DNA from: DATHTC01 sp050262775
Lineage (GTDB): Bacteria; Actinomycetota; Thermoleophilia; Gaiellales; Gaiellaceae
Assembly: GCA_050262775.1 (NCBI GenBank)
Contig: JBLNEO010000194.1
Location: 1-17,328 of the forward strand
DNA length: 17,328 bases
Direction: 5' to 3'
A program made the position numbers and the translations under genes. Within the stretch, counting starts at the first letter, position 1; each line of letters begins with the position of its first letter. This document shows, piece by piece, positions 14,059 to 17,328 of this stretch. A model generated the notes under the pieces. It was not told the origin of the DNA. It made no database searches and was given only the letters and a program-made list of their open reading frames with translations.

Positions 14059-16215
14059 TCACCGCGCCGCGATGCGCGTCGCGCGTACCGGATGCGCGAG
14101 CGGCGACGGCTCGACGCGCACGACGCGCGCCACGCCCTCGGGCAGCCACCAGTTCCAGCGGCCGAACAGCTTCATCGCGCTCGGCACGAGCAGCGCACGG
14201 ACGATCGTGACGTCGATGAGGATCGCCGCCGCGAGCCCGAACCCGAACTGCTGCAGCCCGACCACCGACCCCGCCACGAAGCCCATGAACGCCGCGAACA
14301 TGATCAGCCCGGCCGCGGTGACCAGCCGGCCCGTCTTCGCGAGGCCCTGCGCCACGGCCGTCTCGTTGGAGGCACCGGCGTCCCACTCCTCCCGCATGCG
14401 CGAGACGAGGAACACCTCGTAGTCCATCGAGAGCCCGAACAGCATCGCGAACAGCATCACGGGGATCCAGCCCTCGATCTGGTCGTACGGAGTGAGACCC
14501 GCCCACTCGCCCCAGCCCCACTTGAAGACCACGACGAGCAGGCCGTACGCGGCCCCGATCGAGAGCAGGTTGAGCACGATCGCCTTCAGCGGGAGGAGCA
14601 GCGACCGGAACGCGCGCAGCAGGAGGACGTAGGTCGCGAGCAGCACCGCGAGCACGAGCCAGGGGAACCAGGAGTACGTGAGGTGCAGGAAGTCCGTGCC
14701 GCCGGGCGGCCCGCCGCCCGCGTAGACCTTCGTCGCCGTCGGGAACGCGGCCGCGGGAACCAGCCGCTCGCGGAGCCGGTCGACGAACGCGAGTGATTCC
14801 GGCTTGCCGTACTCGCTGCGACCGATCGCCTGGGCGTGGAGATAGCGGCGCGACGCGTCGACGGACTGCGGCGACGACGGGTCGAACCGCACCGCCGCGA
14901 CCTGCGGGTCGGCGGCGAGACCACGGCGGAGCGCCGCGAGGGCACGCCTCACGCCGGGATCGTCGGCGCCGCCCGGGACGCCCGTGTCGACCACGACGTC
15001 CGTGGGGGCGAGGGCGCCGGCTCCCACGGCCTCGGTCATGACGTCGAGACCGCGGACGGCCTCCAGCCGTTTCGGGATCCCCTCGTTCGACCCCGGCCCG
15101 AGCTCGAGGTCGAGCACCGGGGTCGCGACGGCGAGCAGCAGCGCCGACGCAGCCGCGGCGAACAGCACCGGGCGACGCATGATCGCGGCTGCGAGCCGCG
15201 GCCAGAAGCCGGTCGTTCCCTCGGCGCCGGCGACGAGCCTGTCACCGAGGAACGGGATCCGGACACGGTCGAGCGGCCGACCGAGCCAGAACAGCATCAC
15301 CGGCAGGATCGTCACGGCCGCGAGGACCGAGACGAGCGGGATGATGAGCCCGCCGATCCCGAAGCCGCGCATGAACGGCAGCGGCATGAACACGAGCAGC
15401 GCGAGCCCGAGCGCGACCGCCGTGCCGCTGAAGACGACGGCGCGCCCCGCCGTCTCCATCGTCCGGACGACCGCGTCCTCCTTCGTGCCGCCCTGCGCCA
15501 GCTCCTCCCGGTAGCGGTACACGACGAGCAGCGAGTAGTCGATCGCGATCCCGAGCCCGATGAGGCTGACGAGGTTCGTGAGGTACGTCGTCAGCTCCAT
15601 CACGTTGGCGAAGATCCAGATGATCCCGAGCGTCGTCGGGATGGTGAGCGCCGCGAAGAGGAACGGGATCAGGAACGCGAGCGTCCCGAAGGTGAGCACG
15701 AGCAGGACGAGCGCGATCGGCGCGGCGACGAACAGCTCGCCGCGCCGGAGGTCCTCCTGGAACACCGGGTCGAGATCGTGTTCGACGGCCGCCTGCCCGG
15801 TGACGAAGACCTGCGCGCCGGGGATCGCGCCGACCGCCCTGCGCATGGCGTCGGTGTGGCCCTTGGCGTCGGCGGGCTCGAGCTCCGACACGAGCGAGGC
15901 GGCGACCACGTCGCGCGACACGGGCGCGACGGAGACGACGCGGCTCGTCGGCAGCCTGCGGGACGCCCGCGCTGCGGCGGCCCGCGCCTGCGGCACGAGC
16001 GCCTCGGCGCGGCCGGGGGCGCGGACGACGATCGTGAAGGAGCCCGTGGAGCGCTGGCCGAAGTGGGCGCGGAGGATCGCCTCCGCGCGCGCCGTGTCCG
16101 TGTTCGGCAGCGTGAAGCGGTTCGTGAGCAGCGAGCCCAGCCCGCTGGCGGCGACGGCGGAGACGGCGAAGACGACGAGCCACAGCGCCAGCACGAGGCG
16201 GCGGGCGCGGAGCAT
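14059..16215 (-). CDS. MMPL-family (RND superfamily) membrane transporter
   Basis: 718 residues with the duplicated MMPL plan: TM1 at about 7-27, extracytoplasmic porter domain about 30-160, TM2-6 at about 162-310, a cytoplasmic stretch, TM7 at about 350-366, second porter domain about 370-510, and TM8-12 at about 515-682. The paired proton-relay-type Asp-Tyr motifs are visible at 226-227 (GIAIDYSLLVVYRYRE) and 598-599 (GLSMDYEVFLVSRMREE). MMPL proteins export lipids, glycolipids or small hydrophobic molecules using the proton gradient; the substrate here is unknown. The ATG at 16215 places TM1 right after a basic start (LRARRLVLALW); the open frame upstream has no better start, although the frame between 16226 and 16215 (LLATLTRT) resembles MMPL N-termini, so a slightly earlier non-ATG start is possible. 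It begins 8 bases after the 52-residue gene. Confidence 0.93.
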   Translation of the reverse strand: MLRARRLVLALWLVVFAVSAVAASGLGSLLTNRFTLPNTDTARAEAILRAHFGQRSTGSFTIVVRAPGRAEALVPQARAAAARASRRLPTSRVVSVAPVSRDVVAASLVSELEPADAKGHTDAMRRAVGAIPGAQVFVTGQAAVEHDLDPVFQEDLRRGELFVAAPIALVLLVLTFGTLAFLIPFLFAALTIPTTLGIIWIFANVMELTTYLTNLVSLIGLGIAIDYSLLVVYRYREELAQGGTKEDAVVRTMETAGRAVVFSGTAVALGLALLVFMPLPFMRGFGIGGLIIPLVSVLAAVTILPVMLFWLGRPLDRVRIPFLGDRLVAGAEGTTGFWPRLAAAIMRRPVLFAAAASALLLAVATPVLDLELGPGSNEGIPKRLEAVRGLDVMTEAVGAGALAPTDVVVDTGVPGGADDPGVRRALAALRRGLAADPQVAAVRFDPSSPQSVDASRRYLHAQAIGRSEYGKPESLAFVDRLRERLVPAAAFPTATKVYAGGGPPGGTDFLHLTYSWFPWLVLAVLLATYVLLLRAFRSLLLPLKAIVLNLLSIGAAYGLLVVVFKWGWGEWAGLTPYDQIEGWIPVMLFAMLFGLSMDYEVFLVSRMREEWDAGASNETAVAQGLAKTGRLVTAAGLIMFAAFMGFVAGSVVGLQQFGFGLAAAILIDVTIVRALLVPSAMKLFGRWNWWLPEGVARVVRVEPSPLAHPVRATRIAAR

Positions 16216-16223
16216 CGTCCGCG

Positions 16224-16382
16224 TCAGCGTCGCCAGGAGGCCCTCCGCGCCGTCGCCCCGATCCCGCGGGCGAGCTTCCGTCGCTTCACGCGCGGGACGG
16301 CCCGGACGCCCGCGAACCACACGTAGAGGAGCGCCGCGAACGCGGCGACGATCCCCTGGAGGATGCGACGGAAGGGCGGCAT
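16224..16382 (-). CDS. Small (52-residue) single-TM protein upstream of the MMPL gene
   Basis: ATG at 16382 to TGA at 16224. The protein has a short basic start (MPPFRR), one hydrophobic helix (ILQGIVAAFAALLYVWFAGV, about 7-26) and a strongly basic tail rich in Arg/Lys (VKRRKLARG, ATARRASWRR). I recognise no family. It ends 8 bases before the MMPL start, so it is probably the first gene of that operon and may be a small accessory subunit. A TACGAT box lies 12 bases before its ATG. Its ATG shares the GCATGC palindrome with an ATG on the opposite strand at 16381. Confidence 0.6.
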   Translation of the reverse strand: MPPFRRILQGIVAAFAALLYVWFAGVRAVPRVKRRKLARGIGATARRASWRR

Positions 16383-16394
16383 GCGGTTCCCGCA

Positions 16395-16400
16395 ATCGTA
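16395..16400 (-). promoter_or_regulatory. Candidate -10 box (TACGAT) for the small-TM/MMPL operon
   Basis: TACGAT on the minus strand, identical to the box at rfbA, lies 12 bases before the ATG at 16382, predicting a leader of only a few bases. Its -35 region would fall at about 16418-16423, on top of the hsp20 start codon. Confidence 0.4.
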
Positions 16401-16408
16401 CGCGGGGG

Positions 16409-16414
16409 TAGCCT
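16409..16414 (+). promoter_or_regulatory. Candidate -10 box (TAGCCT), leaderless, for hsp20-lon
   Basis: TAGCCT fits TANNNT and ends 8 bases before the ATG at 16423, with no Shine-Dalgarno. A weak -35-like TTCCCG is at 16387-16392 with a 16-base spacer. I looked for CIRCE or HAIR (HspR) elements here and saw none, so any heat-shock control would be by sigma factor or another route. Confidence 0.4.
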
Positions 16415-16422
16415 CCCGACGG

Positions 16423-16857
16423 ATGGCGCGCGAGCGAGACGTCCGGGGCCTGCCCGAGGAGATCGAGGAGCTCTTCGCGGACCTCTGGCAGGTGCCGCGG
16501 TTCAGCGGCATCCGGCGCGGGTGGCGGCCGAACGTCGACTGCGTCCGCGTCGACGAGCCCGCCGCGCTCCACTTCACGTTCGAGCTCGCCGGCGTCGAGC
16601 CCGGCGACGTCCGGATCGACGCGACCGCGACGACGCTCTCCGTGCAGGGCGTCCGCCGACGGCCGGCCGACGCGGGCCGCGTGCTCCAGCTCGAGATCGA
16701 GATCGGGGCGTTCGAGCGGCACCTGCAGCTGCCCGAGCCGGTCGACGTGGAACGCGCGCACGCGACGCTGGAGCACGGCCTGCTGACGATCGTGCTCCCG
16801 ATCGCGCACCGCCCGCAGCAGCCGGTGAAGGTGCCGATCGAGGTCACCGCGCCGTGA
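16423..16857 (+). CDS. Small heat-shock protein (Hsp20/alpha-crystallin family)
   Basis: 144 residues. An N-terminal helix (RGLPEEIEELFADLW) is followed by the alpha-crystallin domain at about 36-128: RPNVDCVRVDE, FTFELAGVEPGDVRI, TLSVQG, GAFERHLQLPEPVD and the signature GLLTIVLPI (119-127). A C-terminal VPI at 137-139 serves as the IxI-type assembly motif. It acts in the cytoplasm as an ATP-independent holdase. The ATG at 16423 was chosen over upstream in-frame ATGs (16363, 16381) because family N-termini begin near this point and a TAGCCT -10 box sits 8 bases before it. Its TGA overlaps the GTG of lon (GTGA), so chaperone and protease are translationally coupled. Confidence 0.93.
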   Translation: MARERDVRGLPEEIEELFADLWQVPRFSGIRRGWRPNVDCVRVDEPAALHFTFELAGVEPGDVRIDATATTLSVQGVRRRPADAGRVLQLEIEIGAFERHLQLPEPVDVERAHATLEHGLLTIVLPIAHRPQQPVKVPIEVTAP

Positions 16858-17328
16858 CCGACATCCCGATCGAGCTCGAGCGCGCGCCGGCGGTCGACGT
16901 CGAGGTTCCCGGGCTCCTGCCGGTCCTGCCGCTGAAGGAGACCGTCGTCTTCCCCGAGTCGATGGCACCCCTCGCGATCGGGCAGGAGCGCTCGGTCCAG
17001 CTCGTGGAGGACGTCGTCGCGGGCGAGCGGATGCTCGCGCTCGTCACCGTCCGCGACGCCGCGATCGAGCAGCCCGGGTTCGACGACCTCTACGACGTCG
17101 GCACCGCGGCGCTGATCCACAAGATGATCAAGGTTCCCGACGGGACGCTCCGGATCCTCGTGCAGGGCCTCGACCGCGTGCACCTCGACGCGCGGCTCGA
17201 CACCGACCCGTACCTGCTCGGCGAGTTCAGCGAGCTGCCCGACGTGCTCGTGGAGACGCCCGAGCTCGAAGCGCTCACGCGCAACGTCCAGGGCCTGTTC
17301 GCCCGCATCATCGGGCTCGCGCCGTACC
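16854..17328 (+). CDS. lon: ATP-dependent protease Lon, N-terminal domain (3' partial)
   Basis: Starts with GTG at 16854, overlapping the hsp20 stop, and stays open to the window end, giving 158 codons. After a short acidic lead, the LON substrate-binding domain is clear: LLPVLPLKETVVFPESMAPLAIGQERSVQ (about 22-50), then LVTVRDA (62-68), DDLYDVGTAALIHKMIKVPDG (76-96), RILVQGLDRV (99-108) and ARIIGLAPY at the edge. The AAA+ and Ser-Lys protease domains must lie to the right, outside the window, so activity cannot be judged. Role: degradation of misfolded and regulatory proteins in the cytoplasm, here fed by the coupled Hsp20. This gene has no stop in the window. Confidence 0.93.
   Translation, partial: MTDIPIELERAPAVDVEVPGLLPVLPLKETVVFPESMAPLAIGQERSVQLVEDVVAGERMLALVTVRDAAIEQPGFDDLYDVGTAALIHKMIKVPDGTLRILVQGLDRVHLDARLDTDPYLLGEFSELPDVLVETPELEALTRNVQGLFARIIGLAPY

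Noticed and set aside
14836..16326. 496-codon plus-strand frame opposite the MMPL gene
   Set aside because: Translation is almost entirely charged residues (Arg, Glu, Asp), the mirror of hydrophobic TM codons; no start signal.
16363..16422. Upstream ATGs at 16363 and 16381 as hsp20 starts
   Set aside because: They add residues not typical of Hsp20, overlap the divergent small-TM start, and lie upstream of the TAGCCT box that fits the ATG at 16423.
16383..16422. CIRCE or HAIR heat-shock operator before hsp20
   Set aside because: No TTAGCACTC-type or CTTGAGT-type inverted repeat is present.
1..17328. Defence island, prophage, insertion sequence or CRISPR
   Set aside because: No transposase, integrase, nuclease-helicase, reverse transcriptase, spaced direct repeats or terminal inverted repeats were seen; every substantial ORF is accounted for by envelope, sugar or stress genes.

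Overview
This is a GC-rich (roughly 70%), gene-dense chromosomal segment from an actinobacterium. The gene set (SpoIID/LytB-domain secreted protein, PknB-like kinase, complete dTDP-rhamnose operon, hsp20-lon pair, MMPL exporter) and the style of the proteins suggest a deep-branching lineage such as Thermoleophilia (Gaiellales/Solirubrobacterales-like). That placement is inferred from memory of protein style, not from a search. I see no mobile element, integrase, CRISPR array, tRNA or rRNA. No gene-free stretch exceeds about 155 bases.

Layout. 1-609 (+) is the 3' part of a left-handed beta-helix sugar acyltransferase. 617-3849 (-) is a translationally coupled pair, a secreted SpoIID/LytB-like protein followed by a secreted subtilisin. 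A 129-base divergent region separates it from a membrane Ser/Thr kinase with an extracytoplasmic TPR-like tail (3979-5403, +). 5400-7580 (-) is a large secreted beta-propeller protein. 7632-11094 (-) is an operon for dTDP-L-rhamnose in the order rfbA, rfbC, rfbD, an SRPBCC-fold gene and rfbB. 11250-11465 (+) is a 71-residue tail-anchored protein. 11462-14002 (-) is a tandem pair of paralogous secreted clan-A glycoside hydrolases. 14059-16382 (-) is an MMPL exporter preceded by a 52-residue membrane protein. 16423-17328 (+) is an hsp20-lon stress operon, with lon running off the window.

Most genes concern the cell envelope: making activated rhamnose, modifying sugars, exporting lipids or glycolipids (MMPL), and cutting or remodelling glycans and proteins outside the membrane (SpoIID-like protein, subtilisin, two glycoside hydrolases). 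The kinase is a plausible sensor. The hsp20-lon pair is an independent protein-quality module at the right edge.

The most interesting signals are small-scale. (1) rfbD has no ATG, GTG or TTG start near its Rossmann motif and lies in the -1 frame over the end of rfbC. (2) Several transcription-unit heads have a TANNNT box 6-8 bases before the start codon and no Shine-Dalgarno, which predicts leaderless mRNAs. (3) Two face-to-face -10 boxes sit in the 40 bases between the MMPL operon and hsp20. (4) An SRPBCC gene is embedded in the rhamnose operon. (5) A SpoIID-like/subtilisin pair is coupled by an ATGA overlap. I did not find a clear new defence or mobile system.
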